Positions 45,101 through 53,710 of a DNA stretch of 64,000 nucleotides are shown in pieces; position 1 is the first letter of the stretch, and each line of letters begins with the position of its first letter. The position numbers and the translations under genes are program-made. Below the pieces are notes generated by a model. That model was not told the DNA's origin. It made no database searches and saw nothing but the letters and a program-made list of their open reading frames with translations. Origin of the DNA: an uncultured Tissierellia bacterium (lineage in GTDB: Bacteria; Bacillota; Clostridia; Tissierellales; Tissierellaceae); the NCBI GenBank assembly GCA_946402705.1, contig CAMIXG010000001.1, positions 124,001-188,000 on the forward strand, written 5' to 3'.

Positions 45101-46450
45101 ATGGAACAAAATATGACAAAGGGAAATCCTAGTAGTTTAATAATTAAGTTTTTTATACCTATGTTTATAGGAAACTTATTTCAGCAGTTTTATAATGTTG
45201 TAGACTCTATTGTTATAGGTAGGTATGTAGGAAGTAATGCTTTTGCAGCTGTAGGCTCATGTTTTTTACTCATGACCTTTGTAACTTCTATTATTATAGG
45301 TCTAGCAATAGGTTCTTCAACATTTTATGCTAAACTTTATGGAGCGAATGATTATGATAATATGAAAAAAGCAATAATAACAGGATCTATATTTATAATG
45401 GGACTTAGCATAGTTTTAAGTGTTATAACCATGCTTAATCTGGATAATCTAATGAGATGGTTTAATATGCCAGAGGAGACTATTTATTATTCTAAGACTT
45501 ATTTGAAGTTTATATTTTCAGGCCTTATATTTGCAGGTATCTATAATATCTGTGCCTATATACTAAGGGCTATAGGAAATTCTAAGACACCTTTATACTT
45601 CTTAATCTTATCTTGTCTTATAAATATAGTACTGGACTTATTATTTGTATTAAAGTTTAATCTAGGGGTATTTGGAGTAGGCTTGGCAACTTTTATAGCC
45701 CAAGGTGTATCAGCTATATTAGTATTTATTTATATTAAGAAAAAACTAGTATTTTTAGATTTTAAATCATCTGACTTAAAATTTGATAAGGGTTTATTTA
45801 AAATAATACTAAATTATTCAGTACTGACATCACTTCAGCAGTCCATATCAACCTTTGGTATGCTACTTGTTCAAGGGATTGTAAATAATTTTGGTGCTAC
45901 AACTATGGCGGCTTATGCAGCTTGCTCTAAAATTGATGAATTTGCCAACAGGCCTATGCAAGATTTAAGCAATGCCTTTTCGACCTATGTAGCTCAAAAT
46001 GATGGTGCTGGGGAAGTAGATAGAATTAAATCAGGGGTTAAGATTACTCTTAAAATTATATTTTTAATGAGTTTAATCATATCATCAGTTGCCTATATAT
46101 TTGCCCCACAGCTTATATCTATCTTCGTTAAAAATAGTTCTATTGAAATAATAAATATAGGAACTAAATATCTTAGAACACTTAGTTTATTCTATGTATT
46201 TATAGGTATTATAGTATTTTTATATAGTTTTTTCAGAGGGCTTGGAGAGATGAAAATATCTATTATTTTAACTATACTTTCACAAGGGATAAGAGTTAGT
46301 TTATCATTTATCTTGGTTAAAACTGCCCTTGGATTCCAAGGGATACCAGTTGCCATAATAATTGGTTGGATTTTCTCAACGATAGTTGGTATATATTTCT
46401 TTAAAAGTATAATGGGTAAAAAAAGTAGGAAATTAGAAACTGCTAGCTAG
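45101..46450 (+). CDS. MATE family efflux transporter (siderophore-operon-linked)
   Basis: This 449-residue, 12-helix MATE protein has PMFIGNLFQQFYNVVDSIVIG (about 17-37) and the repeat-half motif AAYAACSKIDEFANRPMQDLSNAFSTYVAQN (split around 268-298). It follows the iron-type importer by 12 nt. This suggests exchange of a metallophore or efflux coupled to uptake, but it could equally be an unrelated drug exporter. GAGGGTGG precedes the ATG. Confidence 0.9.
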   Translation: MEQNMTKGNPSSLIIKFFIPMFIGNLFQQFYNVVDSIVIGRYVGSNAFAAVGSCFLLMTFVTSIIIGLAIGSSTFYAKLYGANDYDNMKKAIITGSIFIMGLSIVLSVITMLNLDNLMRWFNMPEETIYYSKTYLKFIFSGLIFAGIYNICAYILRAIGNSKTPLYFLILSCLINIVLDLLFVLKFNLGVFGVGLATFIAQGVSAILVFIYIKKKLVFLDFKSSDLKFDKGLFKIILNYSVLTSLQQSISTFGMLLVQGIVNNFGATTMAAYAACSKIDEFANRPMQDLSNAFSTYVAQNDGAGEVDRIKSGVKITLKIIFLMSLIISSVAYIFAPQLISIFVKNSSIEIINIGTKYLRTLSLFYVFIGIIVFLYSFFRGLGEMKISIILTILSQGIRVSLSFILVKTALGFQGIPVAIIIGWIFSTIVGIYFFKSIMGKKSRKLETAS

Positions 46451-46465
46451 GCTAGCAGTTTTTTG
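46437..46465 (+). terminator. Terminator after MATE gene
   Basis: An AAACTGCTAGC stem with a TAG loop pairs with its complement, then TTTTTT. It overlaps the end of the coding sequence. Confidence 0.85.
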
Positions 46466-46468
46466 TAT

Positions 46469-46573
46469 TTATATAAGTTTTTTTATTTCTTCCTTTACAT
46501 AGTCTAAATTCGGGTTACATAAAAGTGGTAGTAGCTCAACCAAAATCGACCTTTTCATTCTCATTTCACGCAT
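46469..46573 (-). CDS. Possible 34-residue small protein
   Basis: On the minus strand an ATG frame (MREMRMKRSILVELLPLLCN, then acidic/basic helix, 34 residues) follows GGAGAG by about 9 nt and ends just before the terminator at 46437-46465. It is basic at the start and amphipathic after. It is too short for firm assignment and could be chance. An in-frame stop precedes it, so it is not the tail of a longer gene. Confidence 0.3.
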   Translation of the reverse strand: MREMRMKRSILVELLPLLCNPNLDYVKEEIKKLI

Positions 46574-46767
46574 AATCTATATCTCTCCATTGTTTAAGTT
46601 TATAATAGGTTTAAGTATATATCTAAAATTATAAAATATCAAATTATCTAGGAAAAAGCCGGTTTAAAGATTTGTAAATAATTGACTTTAGATAGTGAGT
46701 TTTATATAATAGGTGTATTATTCAAATTTAAAGTAGAAAGGATATGATATTATTGAAGGAAAATTAC

Positions 46768-48096
46768 ATGTTTAAGCGAAAAGATCTTTTTTACTTAATA
46801 TTACCTCTTATAGTAGAGCAATTACTTGCTGTTGCCGTTGGTATGGCTGATACAGTTATGGTTGCTAGTGTGGGAGAGAGTGCAGTATCTGCCGTTTCTT
46901 TGGTAGACTCTATAAATATATTATTGATAAACATATTTGCTGCTCTTGCCACTGGAGGTGCAGTAGTAGCAGGACAATATTTAGGTAGAAGAAATAACAA
47001 AAAGGCTTCAGAAGCAGGGGAGCAACTTATAATTTTTATAACCTTGATATCAATTGTCATAACATTTATCTTATATCTTAGTAGAAATTTTATACTTCAT
47101 AAGGTATTTGGTAGTATTGATGCAGATGTAGCTGGTTATGCAAATACCTACATGACTATAGTATTTTTAAGTATACCTTTTATAGCCATATATAATAGTG
47201 GAGCTGCACTATTTAGAGCTATGGGTAACTCTCAAATAACAATGAAGACATCTTTAATAATGAATGCGATTAATGTTATAGGTAATGCTTTTTTAATCTA
47301 TAAGATGAAAATGGGAGTAGAAGGTGTTGCGATACCAACTTTGATATCTAGGGCAGTAGCCGCAATTATAATAGTGGTTTTATTAACAAATGAGGAGTTA
47401 AGGATTCATATATCTAACCCATTTAAAACAAAACTGAATTTTAAAATGATTAAGGATATCCTACAAATCGGAATACCTAATGGAATAGAAAGTAGTATGT
47501 TCCAAATGGGTAAAATAATGTTACTTAGTGTGGTATCATCTTTTGGTACAGCAGCTATAACAGCCAATGCAGTAGCTAATACTATTACTAACTTTCAATT
47601 TTTACCAGGTGCAGCCATAGGTCTTGCCATGATAACAGTAGTTAGTCAGTGTGTTGGAGCCAATGATTATGAACAAGCTAGACATTATACAAAGACTCTT
47701 ATGAAATATTCTTATATGTGTTTAATAGTCTTTAATATAATAATAGCTCTATCAACTAAGTCAGTTTTAAAAATATATAATTTATCAGCTGAAACAGGAG
47801 CTTTAGCAACTAAAATAATCTTATTCCATGGTATAAATACTGCTATAATATGGGCAACAGCATTTACTTTGCCAAATGCCTTAAGGGCAGCAAAGGATGT
47901 TAAGTTTGCCATGATAGTTAGTATAGCCTGTATGTGGATAGTGAGAATAGGACTCGGAGTTTATTTTGCTAAGTATCTAAATATGGGAGTATTTGGAGTA
48001 TGGCTTGCTATGATATGTGATTGGTATGTAAGAGCAATATTCTTTGTAGTTAGATATAGAGGAAATAAGTGGGAAAATAAAGTAAATCTAGAATAA
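46768..48096 (+). CDS. MATE family efflux transporter
   Basis: This 442-residue protein has 12 predicted helices. MATE motifs are LPLIVEQLLAVAVGMADTVMV (about 11-31), GQYLGRRNNKKASEAG and AITANAVANTITNFQFLPGAAIG (about 263-285). The family exports cationic drugs or other small molecules using Na+ or H+. ATG 46768 follows GAAGGA with 7-nt spacing. An upstream ATG at 46744 would add eight residues. It is monocistronic and unrelated in detail to the MATE at 45101. Confidence 0.92.
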   Translation: MFKRKDLFYLILPLIVEQLLAVAVGMADTVMVASVGESAVSAVSLVDSINILLINIFAALATGGAVVAGQYLGRRNNKKASEAGEQLIIFITLISIVITFILYLSRNFILHKVFGSIDADVAGYANTYMTIVFLSIPFIAIYNSGAALFRAMGNSQITMKTSLIMNAINVIGNAFLIYKMKMGVEGVAIPTLISRAVAAIIIVVLLTNEELRIHISNPFKTKLNFKMIKDILQIGIPNGIESSMFQMGKIMLLSVVSSFGTAAITANAVANTITNFQFLPGAAIGLAMITVVSQCVGANDYEQARHYTKTLMKYSYMCLIVFNIIIALSTKSVLKIYNLSAETGALATKIILFHGINTAIIWATAFTLPNALRAAKDVKFAMIVSIACMWIVRIGLGVYFAKYLNMGVFGVWLAMICDWYVRAIFFVVRYRGNKWENKVNLE

Positions 48097-48119
48097 GCAC
48101 TTAGGTGCTTATTTTTTAT
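48092..48119 (+). terminator. Terminator after second MATE gene
   Basis: An AATAAGCAC stem with a TTAG loop is followed by GTGCTTATT and TTTT. Confidence 0.85.
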
Positions 48120-48192
48120 TAGGAAATTTATTTATTTTGAGAATATGTCGATATAATATATAATATAAGCTATACAAGAAGGGGGTTGTTTT

Positions 48193-48507
48193 ATGTATTG
48201 TACAAACTGTAGTAATGAAATTGATGAAAAAGCTGTCATATGCCCTAAATGTGGTGTGGCTGTTAATAGGAGCCTACAACTTGTAAATGAAGATGATACT
48301 GGAGGATTTGGTTGGAGTGTACTCGGCTTTTTTATTCCCCTAGCAGGTCTAATTTTATATCTTGTATGGAAAACTGAAAAACCTAAGTCATCAAGAGCTG
48401 CTGGTATGGGAGCACTTGTTTCTATGATAGCAGGTATATCGCTTTATATAATAATAGTGGTTTTTAGTTTGATGTTTGCCATGTTTGCAGTTTCAGCAAC
48501 AATTTAA
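48193..48507 (+). CDS. Zinc-ribbon membrane protein, array copy 1
   Basis: This 104-residue protein has an N-terminal four-Cys zinc ribbon (MYCTNCSNEIDEKAVICPKCG), a short acidic linker and a GGFGWSVLGFFIPLAGLILYLVW helix. A basic KTEKPKSSRA loop and a second helix (about 75-100) follow. Such proteins are common, mostly uncharacterised membrane proteins of Firmicutes. It is the first of six related genes in a row. AGGGGG precedes the ATG. Confidence 0.82.
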   Translation: MYCTNCSNEIDEKAVICPKCGVAVNRSLQLVNEDDTGGFGWSVLGFFIPLAGLILYLVWKTEKPKSSRAAGMGALVSMIAGISLYIIIVVFSLMFAMFAVSATI

Positions 48508-48668
48508 TGGCTTGTATTTTGATATAGTATATTTTAATTTTAAATGTTTTCAAAAATAATACTAATAGAAGTAAAAGCAATAATTTATATATATTTATTT
48601 TGAAACTATACACACTTAGGATATAATATATCTGTTATTATAATTTTATATAATTGGAGGTTTGTTTT

Positions 48669-48959
48669 ATGTATTGTACAAATTGTAGAAATGAAATGGA
48701 TGATAAGGCTGTAGTTTGTCCTAATTGTGGAGTTCCAGCTAAGGTAGAAAATGAAAATGATAAAGGTGGATTCGGTTGGGGAGCCCTAGGTTTTTTCATA
48801 CCATTAGTAGGTTTAATACTTTATCTAGTTTGGAAGGGTGAAAAACCTAAAACAGCTAAGGCTGCTGGTAAAGGTGCTCTTATATCAGTGATACTTGGAA
48901 TTGTAATATATGCATTAGTATTTATCATAAGTATGGCAGCATTATCTACAAGTTATTAA
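48669..48959 (+). CDS. Zinc-ribbon membrane protein, array copy 2 (A type)
   Basis: This 96-residue protein has the same layout: YCTNCRNEMDDKAVVCPNCG ribbon, ENENDKGGFGWGALGFFIPL linker and helix, KGEKPKTAKAAGKGAL loop, second helix. ATG 48669 is used because the ribbon begins MYC in all copies. Its own TTTGTTTTATG leader is nearly identical to that of copy 3, showing recent duplication. Confidence 0.82.
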   Translation: MYCTNCRNEMDDKAVVCPNCGVPAKVENENDKGGFGWGALGFFIPLVGLILYLVWKGEKPKTAKAAGKGALISVILGIVIYALVFIISMAALSTSY

Positions 48960-49028
48960 AAATATACTGGACTTATTTTGTGCAATGGAATAAGTCTAGT
49001 ATATATCTTTAAATAGGAGGTTTGTTTT

Positions 49029-49325
49029 ATGTATTGTTCAAATTGTAGCAATGAAATTGATGACAAAGCAGTGGTTTGCCCGAAATGTGGGGTACCTACT
49101 AAGATTGAAGTGGAGAATGAAAATGATAAAGGCGGATTTGGTTGGGGAGCTTTAGGTTTCTTTGTGCCAATAGTAGGTTTAATACTTTATCTAGTTTGGA
49201 AGGATGAAAAACCTAAGAATGCTAAGGCAGTTGGTAAGGGAGCTATCATTTCAACAGTGTTATGGATTGCTTTCTATGCAGTACTGTTCTTTATAGGTAT
49301 ATTAGCTTCATCAGCAGGATATTAA
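49029..49325 (+). CDS. Zinc-ribbon membrane protein, array copy 3 (A type)
   Basis: This 98-residue protein is close to copy 2 (ENENDKGGFGWGALGFF, KPKNAKAVGKGAI) with the four ribbon cysteines kept. Its 3' end and the terminator behind it are the source of sequence seen again at 49790-49800 and 50280-50420. AGGAGG precedes the ATG. Confidence 0.82.
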   Translation: MYCSNCSNEIDDKAVVCPKCGVPTKIEVENENDKGGFGWGALGFFVPIVGLILYLVWKDEKPKNAKAVGKGAIISTVLWIAFYAVLFFIGILASSAGY

Positions 49326-49415
49326 AATAAGTGAGTAAAATATGGATAAGCGTTAATTAACGCTTATTTTTTTAATCAAATATATTATAATCTATATATG
49401 AAGGAGGTCTGTCTT
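49323..49415 (+). repeat. Spacer cassette, copy 1 (terminator plus promoter/leader)
   Basis: This repeated spacer of about 95 bp runs from the stop of an A-type gene to the ATG of a B-type gene. It holds GTGAGTAAAATATGGATAAG, the palindrome AAGCGTTAATTAACGCTT with a T run (terminator), an AT-rich TATTATAATC promoter-like core, and GAAGGAGGTCTGTCTT before the start. Confidence 0.8.
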
Positions 49416-49739
49416 ATGTACTGCACAAACTGTAGTAATGAAATTGATGAAAAGGCAGCGATTTGTCCCAAGTGTGGAATAGCCACACCTTTATATTTAG
49501 AAGATGAGAAATCTAATGATAGTGGTAGTATAGGATGGGGAGTACTTGGATTTTTTCTGCCCTTGGTTGGACTTATATTGTTTTTAGTTTGGAAAAAGGA
49601 AAAACCAAAGTCTGCTAAGATGTCTTTAATAGGGGCAGCCATTTCTCTTATGGCTATTGTGGTTATTATCATCTCTATTCTGACTATTATTCTGATATTT
49701 GAGCTTTTAATTGCTTTTTTAGTTCATTATATGCCATAA
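49416..49739 (+). CDS. Zinc-ribbon membrane protein, array copy 4 (B type)
   Basis: This 107-residue B-type member has the ribbon MYCTNCSNEIDEKAAICPKC, then GIATPLYLEDEKSNDSGSIG, helix WGVLGFFLPLVGLILFLVW, KKEKPKSAKMSLIGAA loop and a longer second helix region. ATG 49416 follows GAAGGAGG; an upstream ATG at 49398 is part of the leader. Confidence 0.82.
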   Translation: MYCTNCSNEIDEKAAICPKCGIATPLYLEDEKSNDSGSIGWGVLGFFLPLVGLILFLVWKKEKPKSAKMSLIGAAISLMAIVVIIISILTIILIFELLIAFLVHYMP

Positions 49740-49799
49740 GATCTATATTACTGATAATAAATTATAGATAAAGAATATAAAAGAAATCTATAGCAGTAT

Positions 49800-49895
49800 A
49801 TTAAAATAAGTGAGTAAAATATGGATAAGCATTAATTAACGCTTATTTTTTAAAATCACATATATTATAATTTATATACGGAGGAGGTCTGTCTT
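49800..49895 (+). repeat. Spacer cassette, copy 2
   Basis: It is nearly identical to 49323-49415 (GTGAGTAAAATATGGATAAG, then AAGCATTAATTAACGCTT, then the leader). It is preceded by only about 10 bases that match the last codons of an A-type gene, so the A-type gene once in front of it has been deleted. Confidence 0.8.
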
Positions 49896-50189
49896 ATGTA
49901 CTGCACAAATTGTAGTAATGAAATTGATGAAAAGGCAGTGATTTGTCCTAAGTGTGGATCAGCCACACCTTTATATTTAGAAAATGAGAAAGCTAATGAT
50001 AGTGGTAGTATAGGCTGGGGAATACTTGGATTTTTTCAGCCCTTGATTGGATTTATATTATTTTTAGTTTGGAGAAAGGAAAAACCAAAGTCTGCTAAGA
50101 TGTCTTTAATAGGGGTGGGTATTTCTATTGCAACTATTATTATGACATATGTATTCTTATTTGCTTTATTTGTTTATTATATACCATAA
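49896..50189 (+). CDS. Zinc-ribbon membrane protein, array copy 5 (B type)
   Basis: This 97-residue B-type paralogue of copy 4 has GSATPLYLENEKANDSGSIG, WGILGFFQPLIGFILFLVW and KEKPKSAKMSLIGVG. All ribbon cysteines are kept. The second helix is shorter and different, ending FALFVYYIP. GGAGGAGG leader as in the other B copies. Confidence 0.82.
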   Translation: MYCTNCSNEIDEKAVICPKCGSATPLYLENEKANDSGSIGWGILGFFQPLIGFILFLVWRKEKPKSAKMSLIGVGISIATIIMTYVFLFALFVYYIP

Positions 50190-50279
50190 GACCCATATTA
50201 TCAGGAATAAATTACAGATAAAAATATAACAAAAGTATATATAGGTAACTAGATAGACTGCTTTTAATAATTTAATAGT

Positions 50280-50420
50280 GGTGTACCCATTAATGCTGAA
50301 ATGGAGAATGAAAATACTAAGGCAGTTGCTAAGGAAGCTACTGTTTCAATAGTGCTAGGGATTGCTTCCTATATAGTAATGCTTTTTATAGGTGTTTTAG
50401 CTTCAGAAGCAAGATATTAA
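50280..50420 (+). pseudogene. Remnant of an A-type zinc-ribbon gene (seventh copy)
   Basis: This frame without a start reads GVPINAEMENENTKAVAKEA and then TVSIVLGIASYIVMLFIGVL up to ASEARY-stop. It matches copy 3 at both ends but lacks the whole GGFGW...KPKN segment (first helix) and the zinc ribbon before it. It is followed by the same spacer as copy 3. It is an internally deleted relic in the array. Confidence 0.8.
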
Positions 50421-50511
50421 GATAAGTGAGTAAAATATGGATAAGGCTTAATTAACGCTTATTTTTTTAAGGAAAATATATTATAATCTATATATGAAGG
50501 AGGTCTGTCTT
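50417..50511 (+). repeat. Spacer cassette, copy 3
   Basis: This is the third copy of the terminator-promoter-leader spacer (GTGAGTAAAATATGGATAAG, TTAATTAACGCTT with T run, GAAGGAGGTCTGTCTT), after the A-type relic and before copy 6. Confidence 0.8.
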
Positions 50512-50823
50512 ATGTATTGCACGAATTGTAGTAATGAAATTGATGAAAAGGCAATAGTTTGTCCCAAGTGTGGAGCAGCTACACCCTTATATTTAGAAGA
50601 TAAAAAAGGCAATGATAGTGGTAGTATAGGCTGGGGAGTACTTGGATTTTTTCAGCCCCTGGTTGGATTTATATTATTTTTAGTTTGGAAAAAGGAAAAA
50701 CCGAAGTCTGCTAAGACATCTTTAATAGGGGCAGCCATTTCTACTGGACTTATTATTATGATATATGCGATTTTAATTATTTTTGCCATAGTTATGGCAT
50801 CTCAAGAACCATACTATTATTAA
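50512..50823 (+). CDS. Zinc-ribbon membrane protein, array copy 6 (B type)
   Basis: This 103-residue protein is the last array member. It has the ribbon MYCTNCSNEIDEKAIVCPKC, then GAATPLYLEDKKGNDSGSIG, WGVLGFFQPLVGFILFLVW and KKEKPKSAKTSLIGAA. A distinct C-terminal helix ends ASQEPYYY. A terminator shared with the convergent ABC-transporter operon follows. Confidence 0.82.
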   Translation: MYCTNCSNEIDEKAIVCPKCGAATPLYLEDKKGNDSGSIGWGVLGFFQPLVGFILFLVWKKEKPKSAKTSLIGAAISTGLIIMIYAILIIFAIVMASQEPYYY

Positions 50824-50847
50824 AAAATTACAGATAAAAAATATAAA

Positions 50848-50885
50848 AAAAGTGTATATAGGTGACTACATACACTTCTTTTTAA
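50848..50885. terminator. Terminator between copy 6 and the ABC operon
   Basis: AAGTGTAT pairs with ATACACTT around a 12-nt loop, and CTTTTT follows on the plus strand; A-rich on the other side. Confidence 0.7.
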
Positions 50886-51595
50886 TAGTTTAATATTTGT
50901 GATAAAAATTCTTTAGTTCTTTCCTCTTTAGGATTATCAAAGATTTCTTCGGCAGTATTTTCTTCCATTATATATCCATCTACCATAAAAACTACCTTAT
51001 CGGCAACTTGTCTAGCAAATCCCATTTCATGAGTAACTACTACCATTGTCATACCTTGTTTTGCTAAGTCTTTCATAACATTTAATACTTCTCCAACCAT
51101 TTCTGGATCTAGTGCTGATGTGGCTTCATCAAATAGCATTATATCTGGTTCCATGGCTAAAGCTCTTGCTATGGCTATCCTTTGCTTTTGTCCCCCTGAT
51201 AGAGAGTCAGGATAATCATTTTTCTTATCACTTAATCCAAGCATTTCAAGTAGTTCTAAAGCTTTTATTTCTGCTTCCTTAGATGTTTTCTTCTTGGTTA
51301 AAACTGGTGCAAGAGTTATATTTTCCATTATAGTTTTATGGGGAAATAGATTAAAATGTTGAAATACCATACCTATGCTTTTGGAAACATCTATATCATT
51401 GATATTTTCTCCATTATAGAATATGTTACCAGCAGTTAAATCCTCCATTTTATTTATACATCTGATTAAGGTACTTTTACCAGAACCAGAAGGGCCTATA
51501 AGGGCTACTACTTCACCTTCATTTATATTTAAACTTATATCTTTTAAAACTTTTTTCTCTCCAAAATCTTTATATATATTTTTGATTTCTAACAT
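50882..51595 (-). CDS. Amino-acid ABC transporter ATP-binding protein
   Basis: This 237-residue polar-amino-acid-type ATPase (GlnQ/ArtM family) has [18 protein letters not shown] (about 32-49), [20 protein letters not shown] (about 133-152), [13 protein letters not shown] and [13 protein letters not shown]. It is the last gene of the T-box-controlled operon. The upstream specifier suggests a basic amino acid substrate. Confidence 0.94.
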   Translation of the reverse strand: MLEIKNIYKDFGEKKVLKDISLNINEGEVVALIGPSGSGKSTLIRCINKMEDLTAGNIFYNGENINDIDVSKSIGMVFQHFNLFPHKTIMENITLAPVLTKKKTSKEAEIKALELLEMLGLSDKKNDYPDSLSGGQKQRIAIARALAMEPDIMLFDEATSALDPEMVGEVLNVMKDLAKQGMTMVVVTHEMGFARQVADKVVFMVDGYIMEENTAEEIFDNPKEERTKEFLSQILNY

Positions 51596-51605
51596 AGTCT
51601 ACCTC

Positions 51606-52283
51606 CTAATTAGCTAGTTCTGTCTTATTAGTATAGCTTAATTTTTTCTCAAATAACCCTACTAATTTAGATATACTAAATGTTAAACAGAAGTAAGTGA
51701 AAGCTACAATTAGTAGTGGGTTAAACGCATCAAAGCTAGTACTTCTAACTACGTTAGTAGCCTGCATCAATTCTGCAAGTCCTATAGTTGATGCTACTGA
51801 AGTTTCTTTTATAAGTGTTACAAACTCATTTCCAAGAGCTGGTAAGATATTTTTTATAGCTTGAGGAAAGATTATAGTTCTCATTGTTTGAGACTGAGTA
51901 AGTCCTAATGACTTAGCAGCTTCCCATTGACCCTTGTCTACAGATTGTATACCAGATCTTATAATCTCAGCTACATAGGCTGCACTGTTTAAAGATACTG
52001 CTATAACTGAAGCTAAGAAAGCACTTATATTTATTCCTGTCAAAGCATAGCTACCGAAGTATACTATGGCTATTTGTACCATCATTGGTGTACCTCTTAC
52101 TAACTCTATATAGGCTGATGCTATAAATCTTATAATTTTATGTTTGGATAATTTCATCATACTAATAACTGATCCTAGCATACTACCTAGGGCTAAAGAT
52201 ACAAAACATAATTCCAAAGTAATTCTAATTCCTTGTAGATAATACTGTCTGTAATCGACAATTAAACTTATGATTTTTGGCAT
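51606..52283 (-). CDS. Amino-acid ABC transporter permease (HisM/GlnP type)
   Basis: This 225-residue permease has about five helices and the family EAA-loop AKSLGLTQSQTMRTIIFPQA (about 124-143). ELVRGTPMMVQIAIVYFG (about 61-78) is also typical. One permease probably forms a homodimer with two ATPase copies. It is 10 nt from the ATPase gene. Coordinately regulated through the upstream T-boxes. Confidence 0.94.
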   Translation of the reverse strand: MPKIISLIVDYRQYYLQGIRITLELCFVSLALGSMLGSVISMMKLSKHKIIRFIASAYIELVRGTPMMVQIAIVYFGSYALTGINISAFLASVIAVSLNSAAYVAEIIRSGIQSVDKGQWEAAKSLGLTQSQTMRTIIFPQAIKNILPALGNEFVTLIKETSVASTIGLAELMQATNVVRSTSFDAFNPLLIVAFTYFCLTFSISKLVGLFEKKLSYTNKTELAN

Positions 52284-52307
52284 TTAAGGTCCTCCTTGTC
52301 TATAAAT

Positions 52308-52346
52308 ATAAAGAACCCCAATCTTATAAAGAGAAAGGTTCTTTAT
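52308..52346 (-). terminator. Intra-operon hairpin between binding protein and permease
   Basis: On the minus strand AAAGAACC pairs with GGTTCTTT (52310-52317 with 52337-52344) around a 19-nt loop, followed by ATATT. It probably stabilises or partly terminates the message so that more binding protein than membrane subunits is made. Confidence 0.5.
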
Positions 52347-52358
52347 ATTATATTTTAA

Positions 52359-53165
52359 TTATTTTATATTTTCTTGGCTTAATTCTTGAGCTTCTAAGAA
52401 CCATTGATCCATAAGGCCTTCAGAATTAGCTTTTTTGATTATTTCATTAAGAGCTTTAACAAGTTCTTCATTTTCTTTTTGAGTAGCTATTGCTATACCG
52501 CCAGTATCTTCTCTTATTATAAAGTCTTCTATAACTTTTAAGTCTGGATTAGTTTTTACAAATGATTCAGCTACTTGTTTTTCCATAAGACCTGCATCTA
52601 TTTTCTTAGCCTTAATATTCATTACTATATCAGGATTTGATGTTAAACTTACTACTTCAGCACCCTTAACTTCTTTGGCATAAGTTTCTTGTGTTGTTCC
52701 AAATTGAACTCCTAGGGATTTCCCTTCTAAATCAGATTCTGTTTTTACACTATCATCGTCTGCTCTTACTAGAGTAGCTAGAGTAGTTTCAAAGTATATA
52801 TCTGTAAAAGCTGCTGATTGTTTCTTTTCTTCACTTGGATTCATTCCTGCCATTACAACATCTACCATACCAGTAGATAGAGCATTTAAAAGATTATTGA
52901 AATCCATTTGTTTTATTTCTAGTTTAACTCCTAAATCTTCTGTTATATATTTTGCGAAACTTGGATCTAGTCCAACAACTTCTCCATTTGAAATAAATTC
53001 GAAAGGTGGATAATCTGGACTTGTACCTACTACTAAAACACCTTTTTCCTTAATACTAGCTAAAGTTTTTTCCTTACTACCTTCTGCTGATTTACCACTG
53101 CCACATGCAGTTAAAATAAGACTTGAAATAATTGCGATTACTAAAAATACATTTAATTTTTTCAT
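52359..53165 (-). CDS. Amino-acid ABC transporter substrate-binding lipoprotein
   Basis: This 268-residue SBP_bac_3 protein has lipobox LTAC (Cys about 20). It contains GVLVVGTSPDYPPFEFIS, VVGLDPSFAKYITEDLGVKL and VDVVMAGMNPSEEKKQ, then LGVQFGTTQETYAK. Such proteins deliver polar amino acids to the permease. ATG 53165 (MKKLN) has AGGAGG at 7 nt, while the first ATG at 53171 is too close. It is the first gene after the tandem T-boxes. Confidence 0.93.
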   Translation of the reverse strand: MKKLNVFLVIAIISSLILTACGSGKSAEGSKEKTLASIKEKGVLVVGTSPDYPPFEFISNGEVVGLDPSFAKYITEDLGVKLEIKQMDFNNLLNALSTGMVDVVMAGMNPSEEKKQSAAFTDIYFETTLATLVRADDDSVKTESDLEGKSLGVQFGTTQETYAKEVKGAEVVSLTSNPDIVMNIKAKKIDAGLMEKQVAESFVKTNPDLKVIEDFIIREDTGGIAIATQKENEELVKALNEIIKKANSEGLMDQWFLEAQELSQENIK

Positions 53166-53191
53166 TTTCATTCCTCCTAAAATTTTGTAAT

Positions 53192-53436
53192 AAAAAAGAA
53201 CCATTCTCTTATATAAGAGACGATTCCAACCGTGTTGCCACTCTAATTGATATTAAACTTAATAATATCCACTCGATATGATAACGCTATTTCAGCGGAG
53301 AAAGATACTTGAGTTTCCTCTTTGTCAGTCTCATTTCAGTAGCTCTTTTCATCAAAACCTTAACTCCTGGCTTTCAGCTACCCAGTTTGCTATAAGTATT
53401 ATTTTTGATTACTCTTTACTTCAATAATATTGATAT
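53192..53436 (-). promoter_or_regulatory. T-box riboswitch, downstream copy
   Basis: On the minus strand, Stem I has AGAGTA and AATCAAAA...TTTTGAT arms framing the specifier loop GAAAAGAG. The distal loop GGGTAGCTGAAAGCCAGG, Stem II/III parts (CTTTCTCCGCTGAAATAGCG) and the T-box AGAGTGGCAACACGG follow. A terminator (TCTCTTATATAAGAGA with outer GAATC/GGTTC pairing, then six T) ends at 53192. The specifier reads AGA (Arg) or AAG (Lys) depending on alignment. The ACC of the T-box consensus reads AAC here. Confidence 0.88.
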
Positions 53437-53462
53437 TTAGTTGGTTATTTATGCATAAATTA

Positions 53463-53700
53463 AAAAATCCGTCTCTTATATATAAGAGACGGATGAAAGT
53501 CCGTGGTACCACTCTAGTTAATGTAAAAACATTCACTTGATATTGTAACGCTATTTCAGCGGAGAAAGATACTCGAGTTTCCTCTTTGTCAATCTCATCT
53601 CTGCAGCTCTTTTCATCAAAACCTTAACTCCTGGCTCTCAGCTACCCAGTTTGCTATAAGTATTATTTTTGATTACTCTCTGCATCAAAGATATTTTTAA
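53463..53700 (-). promoter_or_regulatory. T-box riboswitch, upstream copy
   Basis: This near-duplicate of the downstream T-box has the same specifier loop GAAAAGAG (Arg AGA or Lys AAG) and the same distal loop with one change. It carries a consensus T-box AGAGTGGTACCACGG and a strong terminator (CCGTCTCTTATAT with its complement, then six T). Uncharged tRNA binding to both copies would be needed for full readthrough into the ABC operon. Confidence 0.92.
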
Positions 53701-53710
53701 GTTAAATATA

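Noticed and set aside
49323-50511. Three regular repeats as a CRISPR-like structure
   Set aside because: Repeat units are spacers between paralogous genes, about 95 bp long and separated by genes or relics.
53200-53700. Large direct repeat as a possible mobile element or CRISPR-like array
   Set aside because: The repeat is two T-box riboswitches; antiterminator and terminator parts are recognisable.
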